Positions 8,894 through 20,000 of a DNA stretch of 64,000 nucleotides are shown here, piece after piece; positions within the stretch are counted from its first letter, which is position 1; every line of letters starts with the position of its first letter. Under the pieces are notes generated by a model, which searched no databases, had not been told where the DNA came from, and saw nothing but the letters and a program-made list of their open reading frames with translations. Source of the DNA: Saccharomycopsis malanga (lineage: Eukaryota; Ascomycota; Saccharomycetes; Ascoideales; Saccharomycopsidaceae). A program made the translations under genes and the position numbers. The stretch is taken from the NCBI GenBank assembly GCA_004014935.1, contig CP025324.1, forward strand, positions 1 to 64,000, in the 5' to 3' direction.

Positions 8894-10465
8894 TGTGCAG
8901 TATTGTCGTCGTGTCTTTTACGTATCTATCGTCGGTTAGTGAACTTGTTATTATGATAGGTATAATAGTATGAATAATACTATTTTTAGTTCAGCACAAT
9001 ATATCAGGGCCCTCAATATCTGGCAAATGGCACGTACTTGATATAATATTAACAACTCTGTATTGACAGAAATTAGCACTTCTGCTTCCCTATGGATATT
9101 TTAGTACTGAATTCGATTTTTATCTTCTATTCAACTCGATGTTAAATTCCCCTAGTATTAGTATTACTATTCCACTATGTGAAAAATTTTGCCGCTTTTC
9201 TTCGTCTTTTTTTTCTGATTCTTAACGTCGGGTAAGTGCGCTCCGACGTGGGGGGAATTATCAAGACGTCACCTTAATATGGTAAGTTAAGTAGTATTTG
9301 GCATATTCGACTTTTGACTGCCAAAAAGAAAATACTCAAATTAGATGATGTATGTTAAAAGTAGCTCATAAAACTTGCAATACTACTTGTTTCTGCCCTT
9401 TTTTTTTACCATCTATGAAAAAATAACCCTAGACTTAGTGTAGTATTTGCTACCAAGCCCATTTGGTACTCAAGTAGAGGAGTAAAGTTTCATTTAGACA
9501 TGGTGGGCAATCGGGGAATGTTCCCTACAAGTCTTATCATTTAGAAAAAATTGAGTATATACGCAACTGATACACATATGGTTTGCTAAATATGTGTATC
9601 ATTGATGGTAAACATCTATATGCTTTTAGTCCTATGGTGTGATTGACTAGATACATTGAACCATTTACAGTTGCAAGCCTTGTTCCTTTTACTAATTCTT
9701 ATTGACTAGACTTACCCACTGCTACTCAACCAATGCCGTTTTCCACTTTTTGGTTATTATTCTAAGTCTACGTAGTCAACTAGAAACTGTAAGTGCCTTT
9801 TTAGGCATCTTACTGTTCTAACCACTATTTAAGACTCTATTTCTTCCTTTATTTTAGTCTTCTTCTATCCTTTTACCCATTCTCCGTTCATCACAAACCC
9901 ATCTTAATATTACCTTATGCTTATTATTATTAAACCTTCTCTTCTTCTATCTTATCAAGCCTGGACGGCCATTATTTGCCTTATAAACTGTAAATAATAT
10001 ACATTATTATCTTGTTAAAATTGTTCTTTTCTTGTAGTTGCTTTGTGATTTGACTTTCTTTTAATTACTGTTGTTAGTAATGTTTGGATACAGCGTATAC
10101 AGCTTTATGGTTTGATTAGTTACTGCTTTTCAATTATTTTGGATTCAAGAAAAGTTTGTTTGGACTTATCTAAACAAAATGAAAGATAAAAATTATTGCT
10201 ATTTGAAAGAAGACAGTGCAATAAGCACATATGCTACATATCATCAAATTGACAAAGAAACCAAATGCCATATTTCATAAAAAAACGAACAACGTTACCA
10301 AAACGCTACAAAGATTCAAATCTAAAAAAAGTTTCAAGAAAAGAATAATAATAAAAAAAAAGAAAACAAAAGAAGCAATAACGAATCACCCAGAGCAAAA
10401 ATAATATGAAATGTAAGTGAAATGAATAAAAGGCCTTTGAACAAAAAAAAATAATAATAAAATAC
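8894..10465. other. Long intergenic region between SUI2 and the Caf120-like gene
   Basis: About 1.57 kb of AT-rich DNA with no supported gene. The part next to 8893 is the SUI2 promoter, and the far end is the 3' region of the Caf120/Skg3-like gene. A tail-like string (tatatacgcaactgatacac, near 9556-9575) faintly resembles the SINE 3' end but has no duplication around it. No tRNA or snRNA was recognised. Confidence 0.5.
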
Positions 10466-12631
10466 TCAAGTAATGGCCTCGAAATCTTCAATCAAGTGAC
10501 CTGCGCCATCGTAGCCAAAATCCAACTTGTTTTTGAGTTCATATTTGAGGAAAAACAACCATTCTCTGTTTGTCCATCTTTCTATTGGGGCGGCAGTTTT
10601 GAACTCTACAAACGTATGAGGCGCGGAGGAGGCAGTGGTGACCGATGGCTCGTCATCTTTCATGTCCTTATTCTTTTTGAATTTCGAAAGTAACCCTTTG
10701 GACTTGGACAGTTTCTTTGATGTGCTAGTACTCGTGGTAATTGTTTTCTTAGCGGTGGCAGGACGTTCTCTTTCAATAGGCAAGCCTGAAATCTTAGCGT
10801 TGACAAGTCTGAAGGCTTCTTCGTAATCGAGATACTTTGACTTTGGAAGCACAGGCAAGGCGAAAAGCAACGAGTTGAAGTTTGTTTTGTCAGACTTTAA
10901 TCGTTTTGGTCTGCCATAAAGCTCAAATGCATCGAACAATGGAATCAAGAGTCTGATCATGATTTCAAAGTTTGCTACACCAGGATGAGGTTCTGGCATA
11001 ATGTACAACGACGAGACAAAATGGTTTGCGTTTACGGTATTGTTTGGTAAAGCAGAATCGGAGTTTCCGGCTCCTGGGGTATTTGAAAAGGAACCACTAT
11101 TACTGGAAGCCAAGCTAGCAGTGGATTTTCTTTTTCCGAGTTTCATGGATCCCAAGGAGGAAGACCGCGATCTGTTACTGGTTCTACTATTTCCATCGGA
11201 GGAGCTGTTATGGTTGGCAAAGACTGGGGAAGGAGGAATCATAGCGGTATTATTGCTTACGCCTTTACTAAGAAGGAATTTCCAATTATGGATTGTCATT
11301 TCACCCTCCACCTTGATCAAAGAGGAGTTGTCAATAGTTTCTGGGACCAAAGGATAGACGCTGAAGCAGCCGAAGCCCTGGTTGATAGTGAGAATCAAGT
11401 TTTTCTTATTGCTGGTCTTGTCGGAGCTGTAGATGTTGACGTAACCAGGTTTGTCTTTTTGACGAGGTACTACTACGGCATATACTCTGAGCCATTTGGA
11501 GGAAATATAGTTTAGTTTGATGTTGCACCATTCTCCAAAACTGTATCTCGTTTCCGCGAGCAATGTTTTGATGTCGTTCAAATGGATGGCCTTTGCAGAT
11601 AGAAGAGCCCCGGTGTATGCCTCATGCAAACTGTTGAATTCAAAATACGACAAAAGCAAGGCAGTGAACCATGCCTTGTGGTGTTCTGCTGTTTCAAACT
11701 TGAGATAATAATGGTTGGAGGAAGGATTAATGATTTTGATAGTTGCTTGGTCAAAATAGTTGGTAAACGATGCATCTGAAACGTTGATGTATATTGGTTT
11801 GAAATTCCGTTCGTTGATATCCCAAATTGCAAGCTCATTGCCTGATAATGACCCATAGCATGATAATGCATCTGAGTTTGGAAGAACCAGATTGCGTCCG
11901 TAGGAAGACACATTTTTCTCTATCACCAACTGGAAATAACCTTCTTTATACACACGTGCCTGTTGCGAGTTGAATAGTGTTAATATTGGCACCAATTCCT
12001 GTGGTGTGTTTTGTGGGATTTCCAAAAGTCTGTCGAGTTTTTTTGAATGATGTGCAGCGGCGTTCTGGCCTGACAAAACACTAAAAGACTTTCTTTTGTT
12101 GTTATCACTGTATTCAAGGCTGCCTTCCCGCGCCTCGATAGTAGAGTTCCTGGCAGAAGAGCTGTTTGACTGTGTAGGCGAATAAAACGGCGATGGAGCC
12201 ACATTACTGTCGATATACGACACTCTAGAATCGCTGCGGTGTCTGAGAAAACTGGTGGGAACAGAGACATTTCTTGACTGGTTTTTTGCAGCAGGCGACC
12301 CCGGAGTATGTGTGGGTGAAAGAAAAGGAGGTTCGGAAGACAGAAGATCACGTTGGTGCCCCAACACAGCATTGGAAACATCAAAGGACGGATACAGTTC
12401 ACTGGTGGCTGACACTGGAGTCTGCGGTGCTACATCGAAATTAGCTGCCGGTTGCAAACCAGGCGAGCGTTCAACACTTCCACTCAAAGGAACAGACCCG
12501 TTTGATGTATCGAAACCTTTTCCATCATTTAAATATAAGCGGTTGTTGAGATTGGCTCCTTCGGAATCATTCAAGGGCTGACGGTTCGAACTCCGGTTGA
12601 GCGACCTGTTGAAAGCAGCAGCAAGCGTCAT
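10466..12631 (-). CDS. Caf120/Skg3-type PH-domain protein
   Basis: The 721-residue protein has a Ser/Asn-rich N terminus (1 to about 210), then two PH-like segments. The first begins near RVYKEGYFQLVIEKN. The second contains GEWCNIKLNYISSKWLRVYAVVVP and leads into YIMPEPHPGVANFEIMIR and FELYGRPKRLKSDK, then LLFALPVLPKSKYL. This last block is the signature of S. cerevisiae Caf120 and its paralog Skg3 (Caf120: IMPEKHQ.V, LYGRPKGL, LLFALPTLP). Caf120 is associated with the Ccr4-Not deadenylase; Skg3 is linked to polarity. One gene here probably represents the unduplicated ancestor. The ATG at 12631 is the first ATG in frame. The family is usually longer (about 1000 residues), mostly from disordered tails. 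The C terminus ends with a conserved-looking REWLFFLKYELKNKLDFGY. It is divergent to VTA1. Confidence 0.8.
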   Translation of the reverse strand: MTLAAAFNRSLNRSSNRQPLNDSEGANLNNRLYLNDGKGFDTSNGSVPLSGSVERSPGLQPAANFDVAPQTPVSATSELYPSFDVSNAVLGHQRDLLSSEPPFLSPTHTPGSPAAKNQSRNVSVPTSFLRHRSDSRVSYIDSNVAPSPFYSPTQSNSSSARNSTIEAREGSLEYSDNNKRKSFSVLSGQNAAAHHSKKLDRLLEIPQNTPQELVPILTLFNSQQARVYKEGYFQLVIEKNVSSYGRNLVLPNSDALSCYGSLSGNELAIWDINERNFKPIYINVSDASFTNYFDQATIKIINPSSNHYYLKFETAEHHKAWFTALLLSYFEFNSLHEAYTGALLSAKAIHLNDIKTLLAETRYSFGEWCNIKLNYISSKWLRVYAVVVPRQKDKPGYVNIYSSDKTSNKKNLILTINQGFGCFSVYPLVPETIDNSSLIKVEGEMTIHNWKFLLSKGVSNNTAMIPPSPVFANHNSSSDGNSRTSNRSRSSSLGSMKLGKRKSTASLASSNSGSFSNTPGAGNSDSALPNNTVNANHFVSSLYIMPEPHPGVANFEIMIRLLIPLFDAFELYGRPKRLKSDKTNFNSLLFALPVLPKSKYLDYEEAFRLVNAKISGLPIERERPATAKKTITTSTSTSKKLSKSKGLLSKFKKNKDMKDDEPSVTTASSAPHTFVEFKTAAPIERWTNREWLFFLKYELKNKLDFGYDGAGHLIEDFEAIT

Positions 12632-12785
12632 CAAAAGGTTTTAGGTGGACCAGACAAGAAACACAAAATTGCAGCAAAACCTCTTGCTATTATTAGAAAG
12701 TATATACTTGAATATATTTATATTTATATACACTCTCTTTCTCTCGCAGATCACTAGAATAAGGAAAGCAACACTGTTTACAATG

Positions 12786-12793
12786 TCACGTGA
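12786..12793. promoter_or_regulatory. TCACGTGA E-box in the divergent promoter
   Basis: A perfect palindrome TGTCACGTGACA lies in the 414 bp between the Caf120-like and VTA1 start codons. TCACGTGA is the preferred site of the bHLH factor Cbf1 in yeasts; related bHLH proteins also bind the CACGTG core. Function here is inferred from sequence only. Confidence 0.45.
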
Positions 12794-13045
12794 CATAGTT
12801 AACAGCCTCTTTTTTTCAGACCTTTAGGGTAACCCGAAGTAAGCGGAGTACTGCATTGTAATGTAAGGGTATGCAGATCTACGTCATCTTGCATAGGTCC
12901 ATGCAACCCTCGCGTTTTTTCAGGAGCCAGTATGGAGGATCAATCATCAATTGTTTTGCAATATTACAACAAATGCTACTCCGAAAGTGATTGTTTGAAC
13001 AGTGTTTCAACAGCCTCTGTTGTTTTTTTAAACATATATCTACAA

Positions 13046-14530
13046 ATGGCCACCCCATTTGCCACCCCGTACGCGTCTTTTCACCTTCCTCAACCCTTGG
13101 TGGGCCCTCTTCAACATTGGCTCAAGCTCAGCACTGTCTTGCACCGCCCTGCTCCCTTGCTTGCCTATTACTCCGCCCTCTACCTTGTCCAGCTTCTTAT
13201 TGCTATTGTTACAGACTACCGCGCTCAGTCCATCAACGTGTATGGTCTCTCGGCACTCCATGTAGCCCAGCTTCAAAGCCTACTTGCGGAGGCGCTCGGC
13301 GTTCTCCAGAATCAGCGTAAGATCCTTGCAGATGACTCCGCCCTCACCATAACTATCAACAGCCATCCACAACCGTTACAAAACACTCCTGATAAAGTTA
13401 GCCTTTCTTCTAACGGCGAAATTGATGCTATTGAAGACCAGTTCCATGACAGTATCAACCAGTTTGAGAAACTCGGAGCATCAAGCATATCAGATGATCA
13501 ATTGAACAGCATTATTGAAGATGACAATCAAGACGTTAATAATGAAACTCAAAGTGAAAGTTTTGATAATAGTCAAGAAATAAATGTTGATGACATTAAA
13601 AGCAAAGATACAGATGACAATAATGAGTTTACCCTGATTATTTTCACTGCTGCACAGGTGCTTGACAAGGAAATTTTAAGCAAAAACTATTTAATAGATC
13701 AAGGTCTCGAGCTTATAGAATCTGCAGTCCAGCAAGTACAGACAAACTCTGCGTCTAAAAACACTGGGCTTCATCTTATTCGTGCCTCGTATCTTTTAGA
13801 AATCGCTTTGAAAGCATATCCTGTAGAACATGTGGAATCTTACAAAGCTGAAACATCAGATTCTAATGAGATCAATCTCGACAATATTGAGGAAATTCTA
13901 AGCGAACAGCAGTCATTCAACATGTTTCTCACTGACTCACTTCTCACTAATCGTGAGATATCGAGGAAAATCAAGTATTCCCGTCTTGTGGGAGTAAAGG
14001 TTATCAAGATGATAAAAAATAACAATAACAATCTCAAAAATATTGATTTCACTAATGATCATGAACTCATGATTAGCATTATCAAGCTCACGGAGATGTT
14101 TAGCCAACAGGAGGTGGACAAAGTGATAAAGGAAGCACTTGATACCCCTTCAGACGAGGAAAATACTCCTTTGTTTCCCTCTGTTCCAGATGGTGACTCC
14201 AACACTGTATCCCAAGAACCAGAGGAACTATCTGATAAAGACATCAAAAATGAAGAGAATTCTGTATCAAATACCAAGTCCAAAAGTCATCCAAGTATAG
14301 CTGACTTTGTAGCTAAACAAAGCCAAGAAAGCTCTGATCTGTTGCCTACAAAGTCTCAAGAGTGGTCAGTTGACCAAATTATATCCAACAGTGATATCTT
14401 ACAAAACGCTATAAAATGCTGTCACTACGCTATAAGTGCCTTGGAATATGAGGACGACAAAACAGCTGTTAATGAGTTGGAGGAGTCTCTCAGATTAATC
14501 AAGAAGTTTCAGAAGAATAAAGCAGCGTAA
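13046..14530 (+). CDS. VTA1: Vta1/LIP5-family ESCRT regulator
   Basis: The 494-residue product has the two-ended structure of Vta1. An N-terminal helical domain contains HWLKLSTVLHRPAPLLAYYSALYLVQLLI, which corresponds to the MIT-like region with the family's P.ayYc.lYa.q pattern. A long acidic linker follows. The C-terminal helical hairpin reads ILQNAIKCCHYAISALEYEDDKTAVNELEESL, matching the Vta1 C-terminal domain (aqKyakyAisAl.yeDv.tAv.eL..aL). Vta1 dimers bind and stimulate the AAA ATPase Vps4 during ESCRT-III disassembly at endosomes. The frame stays open upstream to another ATG at 12932. I prefer 13046 because the conserved domain starts about 15 residues later and the 38-residue extension has no conserved feature. 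SINE copy B begins about 45 bp past the stop. Confidence 0.8.
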   Translation: MATPFATPYASFHLPQPLVGPLQHWLKLSTVLHRPAPLLAYYSALYLVQLLIAIVTDYRAQSINVYGLSALHVAQLQSLLAEALGVLQNQRKILADDSALTITINSHPQPLQNTPDKVSLSSNGEIDAIEDQFHDSINQFEKLGASSISDDQLNSIIEDDNQDVNNETQSESFDNSQEINVDDIKSKDTDDNNEFTLIIFTAAQVLDKEILSKNYLIDQGLELIESAVQQVQTNSASKNTGLHLIRASYLLEIALKAYPVEHVESYKAETSDSNEINLDNIEEILSEQQSFNMFLTDSLLTNREISRKIKYSRLVGVKVIKMIKNNNNNLKNIDFTNDHELMISIIKLTEMFSQQEVDKVIKEALDTPSDEENTPLFPSVPDGDSNTVSQEPEELSDKDIKNEENSVSNTKSKSHPSIADFVAKQSQESSDLLPTKSQEWSVDQIISNSDILQNAIKCCHYAISALEYEDDKTAVNELEESLRLIKKFQKNKAA

Positions 14531-14573
14531 AATTTGTATTTTGATAAAAGTTTTATAAGGTTTTATGATCCAG

Positions 14574-14727
14574 TGGGCCGGATGGCTCAGTCGTTAGTGC
14601 TCTCGGAGAAGAGAAAAAGACCTGACAGGCACCCGAGTTCGATTCCTATTGTGGACATGTTTTTACGATGTTGAATGTGATTTCATTCATGCATATCAGT
14701 TCAAAATATATGATGTTATTATTATTA
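14574..14727 (+). mobile_element. tRNA-headed SINE, internally shortened copy B
   Basis: The head gggccggatggctcag, with its downstream agttcgattcc B box (14636-14646), matches copies A, C and D. It is followed after about 40 bp by the family's tail (atgcatatcag, then ttcaaaatatatgatgttattattatta). The middle body of copy A is missing, leaving about 150 bp. Possible flanking duplications (taaggttttatgat and aaaggtatacgat) are too imperfect to call firmly. The element sits in the 3' region of VTA1, so it may supply or alter the transcript end. A free-standing tRNA gene is unlikely because the arms do not pair. Confidence 0.7.
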
Positions 14728-15000
14728 AAGGTATACGATTTCGATAGAGTTTTGGTTCTTAATACTAGTTTTGTAGATGTCACTTTCCTCGCTTTTACAA
14801 GAATTGAATATTTCAACAGCCTCATATTGAGGAACACTACTTGATGTGTGGCATTTACAAATATTCGCATTTCAACAATCTGCACCATGAAATACAATAG
14901 CATTGCTATTTTATTATTTACAAAATTAATTCAATAAAATTCATCTTTCAATTTCGTCTATACATAAAACGTAGCATCAAGTAAAGAACCATTAACACGC

Positions 15001-15291
15001 TTATTTGTTGTTACCCAAAGCGTTGTTGACGTAATTCTTAGCAGATTCAACATATTCACCAGCGGTTTGGCTAAGGTTGTTGCTTTGGCTGCTGTTGTCG
15101 TTCTTTCCAGAAAACGCATCTTGAGCTTGTTGAGCGTACGACTTTTCACCTTGTGGTTGAGCCTTGGAACCGAGCTTATCAGCTTGGTCAGTGAAGTTTT
15201 CCTTGGTCTTTTCAAAAGTACCCTTTTGGCTGTCTGGCTTGACGGCTTCAGAGAATTTGTCGCCGAAATCTTTTCTTCCAGTGTCAGACAT
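15001..15291 (-). CDS. HSP12: Hsp12/WH11-type stress protein
   Basis: The 96-residue, highly charged protein begins MSDTGRKDFGDKFSEAVKPD and continues with K-E-N-F-T-D, A-Q-D-A-F-S-G and A-K-N-Y-V. This is the family pattern of S. cerevisiae Hsp12 (MSDAGRKGFGEKASEALKPD) and the Candida WH11/Hsp12 proteins. Family members are disordered in solution, become helical on membranes, and stabilise the plasma membrane in stress and stationary phase. Length is near the usual 95-110. A consensus TATA box at 15426-15433 and a heat-shock-element core at 15495-15502 lie upstream, consistent with stress induction. Confidence 0.93.
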   Translation of the reverse strand: MSDTGRKDFGDKFSEAVKPDSQKGTFEKTKENFTDQADKLGSKAQPQGEKSYAQQAQDAFSGKNDNSSQSNNLSQTAGEYVESAKNYVNNALGNNK

Positions 15292-15425
15292 TATGATTGT
15301 GATTAATTGATAAAAGTAGTAAAAATAGTAATGGTTGTAATAAAAATAAGTAAAAGCTTATAATGTTTATAATGATAAAAGAAATTTTAATCCAAATCAA
15401 TTGCAAAACAGGAGGATATCATGAA

Positions 15426-15433
15426 TATTTATA
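15426..15433 (-). promoter_or_regulatory. HSP12 TATA box
   Basis: TATAAATA on the minus strand, about 135 bp upstream of the HSP12 start codon. It matches the yeast TATAWAWR consensus, which is typical of stress-inducible genes. Confidence 0.6.
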
Positions 15434-15494
15434 CCAAATCTCCATCTGCTAATTTACGTATAGGGTTTACAAATATCCGTTGTGCTCCCCCGGA

Positions 15495-15502
15495 TTCTAG
15501 AA
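15495..15502. promoter_or_regulatory. Candidate heat-shock element core upstream of HSP12
   Basis: TTCTAGAA contains two inverted NGAAN units, and another TTTC follows at slightly irregular spacing. It lies about 205 bp upstream of the HSP12 start. Hsf1 binding is inferred from the motif only. Confidence 0.4.
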
Positions 15503-15533
15503 ACATTTCACCACACTTGCTACTTGCTAATGT

Positions 15534-17097
15534 TTAATATTTTCCTACTGAGGTCATAATATTGTCAAAGTATACGGTACTTTGGTTCTGAGCAACCATT
15601 GGTCACATCCGTGCCTCCACCGCAAGCAAGATGGGTTAAATATTTCAGCAACATTGCATAATAGCAACAATCCTAGTTCACCTAATTGTCACGTCTCTCT
15701 TCTTCGTATAGCCGTTTCTGGACTTCATTTTAGTGCCAAACCATGTTTTTTCTATTATTGTTGAGCTCAACTTGTCCCGAATCCCCCACATTCTGATTTG
15801 GTAATGTTTACAGAAGTTTTTTGAAATTAAACCACCATTTTTCATATTTTAATAGTAGTCCACCGGATTTGAAGCATTCTCAACTTCATAGTCAAGTTTA
15901 TTATAACAAATATCGTCATATATTGTTTAAAACTAATGCTTTTCATAAGAATAATTTGACGTCGACGATGATGCAGAAATGCTGTTTCATTACATGTTGC
16001 ATGATGATGCTTGCTGCGTGCGTTTCCTTGCAGCGTGAAGTTTTCTGAACATGCGTAAAGCTCATATTAGCAATATGATCTTCAACACAACTGCAATTTA
16101 TAGCCGACTTTTACCAGAAGATCATGACATTTTGGTTGTGAACTAATTGCCGAGTTTGCCATTTAACGCTTGCTGGACGGTTTGGGAAAGCCGAAGCCAA
16201 GTGTTTGTGTAAATTTCAGAATTCCATATTTGACAAGTTTCTAGAATTACAAATTTTCAATTTTAAAAGTGTTTGGACTGACGCTCTTGTAAAATAAAAT
16301 GAAATTTCAAAGTGATGGCTTTCTGAAGTATACCCATTTGACAACGTTTGTAAACTCATGTTTGTTTAGGTTTATTATTTTTTTTTGCAGACAAAGAGAT
16401 GAGCGTTTCCATTCAAAAGCTTTTCAGTGTTTTGTTTCTTTTCTTATTAACGGTTCCTGCTTTTTCAAATGTTTCTTTTTCTTGTATAAATTCACTATCT
16501 TTAGTAACAGACCTTTTAATATCTCGGAGTAGGAGCCACTGTAATTGCTGTGGTAGAGGTATGAGACAATTCAACAAAACCGAGTGACATTTGGAGGAGA
16601 GACTGTTCCCTGCAATTTCATCTTGCAACTTTAAACAGTGCCTTCAAGCCGCAAACTTAACTATATAGCCTTTGTACTTTTGACTAATGTGTTCAGTATG
16701 TTAAAGTAACAAATTTATACTATGAAGAGAAAAGTGTGTTTGTCGGTTAGAGTGCCCTATTTTCTGTCAATATGTCATTGAAATAGCAGCCGCAAAACAT
16801 CAAAGAATAGAGGTTTAAAAATGAGCCAAAATTAGTGTTACAGTAGCCCAATGTTGGGGAGTGTAACCAAACAGACTTTAATGTAACCAGAAGTTGCACC
16901 AGAAGATACTGTAGACTATACAAACCAAAAGAGATAAGTTTCTTGAATATTCAAACGATATCTTTGATTATAAACATAACTAGAACATATATATACAGTA
17001 AACCAAGCATTTGCTCAACCAAAATCTAGAAACGAATGTAGATGCACACCTAAAGAAAAAAAACCTAAAAGGTAAAAACAATGATAATGAAAAACTC
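15534..17097. other. Intergenic region, no supported gene
   Basis: About 1.5 kb between HSP12 and the 3' end of the Zn-cluster gene. A 62-codon frame at 16399-16587 starts with a signal-peptide-like stretch (KLFSVLFLFLLTVPAFS) and later has C-N-C-C, but it is short and unsupported. Nothing else is recognisable. Confidence 0.45.
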
Positions 17098-20000
17098 TCA
17101 ATGATTGTTACCAAACATCATCTTGGCTATTTGAATGCCATAATTGACTTCGGAAGGCGAAGGGCCGTTTTCACTATTGCTTCTCGTAGGTGTCAAGTTA
17201 GAATCGCCTCTACCTGGGTAATTTCCAGCACTGCTGGTGGTGTTAGATGAATCAGCTAGTTGATCACTAAAATTCATGATATCAGGTAAATTTCCAAAAT
17301 TTCTAAACTGCTTGTCAATCTCCTGGTTTACAATGTCGCTGTTGAGAAAATCGGCAGTTTGAATATCGGAAAGAGTGTTGGGGGTAATTTTGGACGAAGT
17401 GTTGCTGTTATTGCTGAATGAACCGTACTTTCCGTTATAGTCAAAAGAATCTACAGTATCAAAAGTGCTACTAACTGGATCACTTGGTTGGCCAGAATTA
17501 GTATACTGACCTTGTGATGCGTCTGTGCTTGGGGTATCCTGGTTAGCATTCTCATCACCTTCACTGTCAGACAAATACAAAGCATCCTGATTCTGCTGCT
17601 GAGCTTCCTGCAACCCACTGTCAAAAAGCGGATTAAAATAATCAAACTTGTTTTGTCCTGCTTCGTCAATCAAATTTGCCCAATATGCTGTGTCCTGGTT
17701 TTCCAGATACATGTCAAGTTGCTGCAATTGTTCCTTGACAAAGTTGTCGTATGCACGCATCAAATTCGAAGCATCATTAGGATTGTTCTGCGAAGCATCT
17801 GTTTTATTATTGTTGTTGTTATCTGTCGAGCTATTATTGCTTTGCAAAGCAATAGCTGAACGATTGGACTGTGTAGCAGGATCTTCACTTGCATCATAAA
17901 GGATACCTTTTCTTCTGGCATGAAGTCTGTTAGAAAACTCTTTATAGATTGGCCTTTTTTCAATCAAGTAAACAATAAACATTGTTATCAATTTGCAGAA
18001 TTTCCAAATCAGGAAATACTCGCCTGATAACTTGGACGCATACTTGTACATATCTTCCATGTAGGAGTATAACTGGAAAGACATCAACTGACCGATATCT
18101 TTGATATCCACCCCAGAGATTTCGGCAATTTCTCCCTTGTTACAAGTAAGCCAGTTGAAAAGGTCCGGAGAAAGCGCGTTTTTCATAGTAAACGGTTCAT
18201 TAAAGCTTTCCTGATATCTTACAACCAAGACGCAAATCATTTGATACGCTCTTTGGGCAGCCCCCACCACTGAAGGAGTCACCAATTTTTTCATGTCATC
18301 ACCAAAAATGTAGGATGGATGTTTAAAGTACTCAAAACAAAACTTGAAGATGGAAAGAGCAGAAGTGATAGATTTCTGATAATACTTGCGCCTCAACTCT
18401 TTGTTCTCTGGGAGAGTAGTTAGCATCAAGACGTAATTCAAAATGTAATGTACCACCATCACCGAAAGCCGTATTATACATTCTGTAGCACGTTCGCATC
18501 GGTCGTTGAAGGCAAACCTGCTGCTACTTCCAGAAAGACTTCCAATATGTACAAAATCCTGTAATGGTCTCAACTTTTGTTTCATGAACAATTCAAGTTC
18601 CGCCACACAACTATCGATATCAGACCGCTTAGGATTCTTTTTCATAACCAACATGATTTTAGCAACTCTACGGAACACTGCTACTGTTTGATATTGCAAA
18701 CTGATCTGTTTTATAATTGTTGCTTCGTGGGGGCTCAATGGACCAGATCTTTGTAATTCGCTTGATATATAAGGCAATTCAGTATCAAACGAATTATCAT
18801 CTGGAATCAATAATTCACATCCAAAAGCTAAGGCATTCTGAGCATCAATTTCCATCAATTTATACCAAATTTTTCTCCAAACGTGTTTCACTCTCACATC
18901 GTTGACAATATCAAAGTTGCCAGGATCTCTATTGAGACCAACCATCTTAGCCATCTGAATAATGATAGACAAACTAAGTACAGAGTCAATTCCGGCATCA
19001 CCATCCTCTGGTGATTGAAGTTTGTAGAATTTTAAATACAATAACGCTTGAACAATTTGCAAATTTGCCTTCCTGAGCGCCGAACTGTTGGTGATACAGT
19101 TTTTAGCATGTTCGGCATACAATGCAGAAATGTGCACATTACGGGCATATATTTCCATCGTCAAGTCATCGATATCCTTGTTTTTAGAGCTTGAATCCAC
19201 TTTATCAAGCGGTAGTGTCAAATAGGCAAATCTAAGAAATATCAAAGCCATTGCTACAGTAATCAAATGAGATCTGGTTGGAACAATGAAATAGCAGTCG
19301 CCAGTCTGTGTATACTTGAGCACATAGCCCAATTGTTGGCTGAACACATTACGATCAACATAAGGCATGAACAAGTAACATTTTTCAAAAAAGCGGTTTA
19401 ACAAGCCGGTGAAAACACTTTTTGGTGGCAAGATAGAGTTTATAGGGTCTACAATTTGACTCATGCTGTCAGAGCTATGGGAACTGAGAATTGCAGTGTC
19501 TGAATCATTGGTATCAACTAATGTACCATTTATGCCATGCATTTTGTTGAATATTTCCTTTTGACATGCAAGAAACTTGCCAAACACATCGCTGATTAAG
19601 GGGTCATTAGTGGCCAATGCCATGAAACTAGTGGATCCATAATGTAATAATTTGTTCTCCTTAATCACCAACACGTCGAAATCTCTTACTAAACCATGAA
19701 CGATATCATCGTCATCCAGGGGCTGTTTTTTCTGGTTGCTGAAATGTGGCATTACATGGTCATTCCGTAAATGGAAAGATTCACTCGCATTGAAAGGTCT
19801 TTGAGCATCATTATTTCCTACTTTTTCATTAATTAGCTGATTTATTTGTATTTCATAATTTACAACCAAGGCCTTCAATTCCGCATTCTGTTGTTTCAAT
19901 TGTATAATCTGTTGGTTGAGTTTCTTGATATCCACAGCAACGCCCCATGGTTGATTCTCATAATGGCAAGCATTCAGAGTACTGTTTCTGATACAAGCCC

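Noticed and set aside
9556-9600. tatatacgcaactgatacac as another SINE tail
   Set aside because: Similarity covers about 20 bp only, lacks triplets and flanking duplication, and could be chance.
14574-14660. Apparent tRNA gene after VTA1
   Set aside because: Same head sequence as the SINE copies and followed by the SINE tail; the T stem and acceptor do not pair.
16399-16587. 62-codon frame with signal-like start
   Set aside because: Too short, no conserved feature, no clear promoter; kept only as a note.
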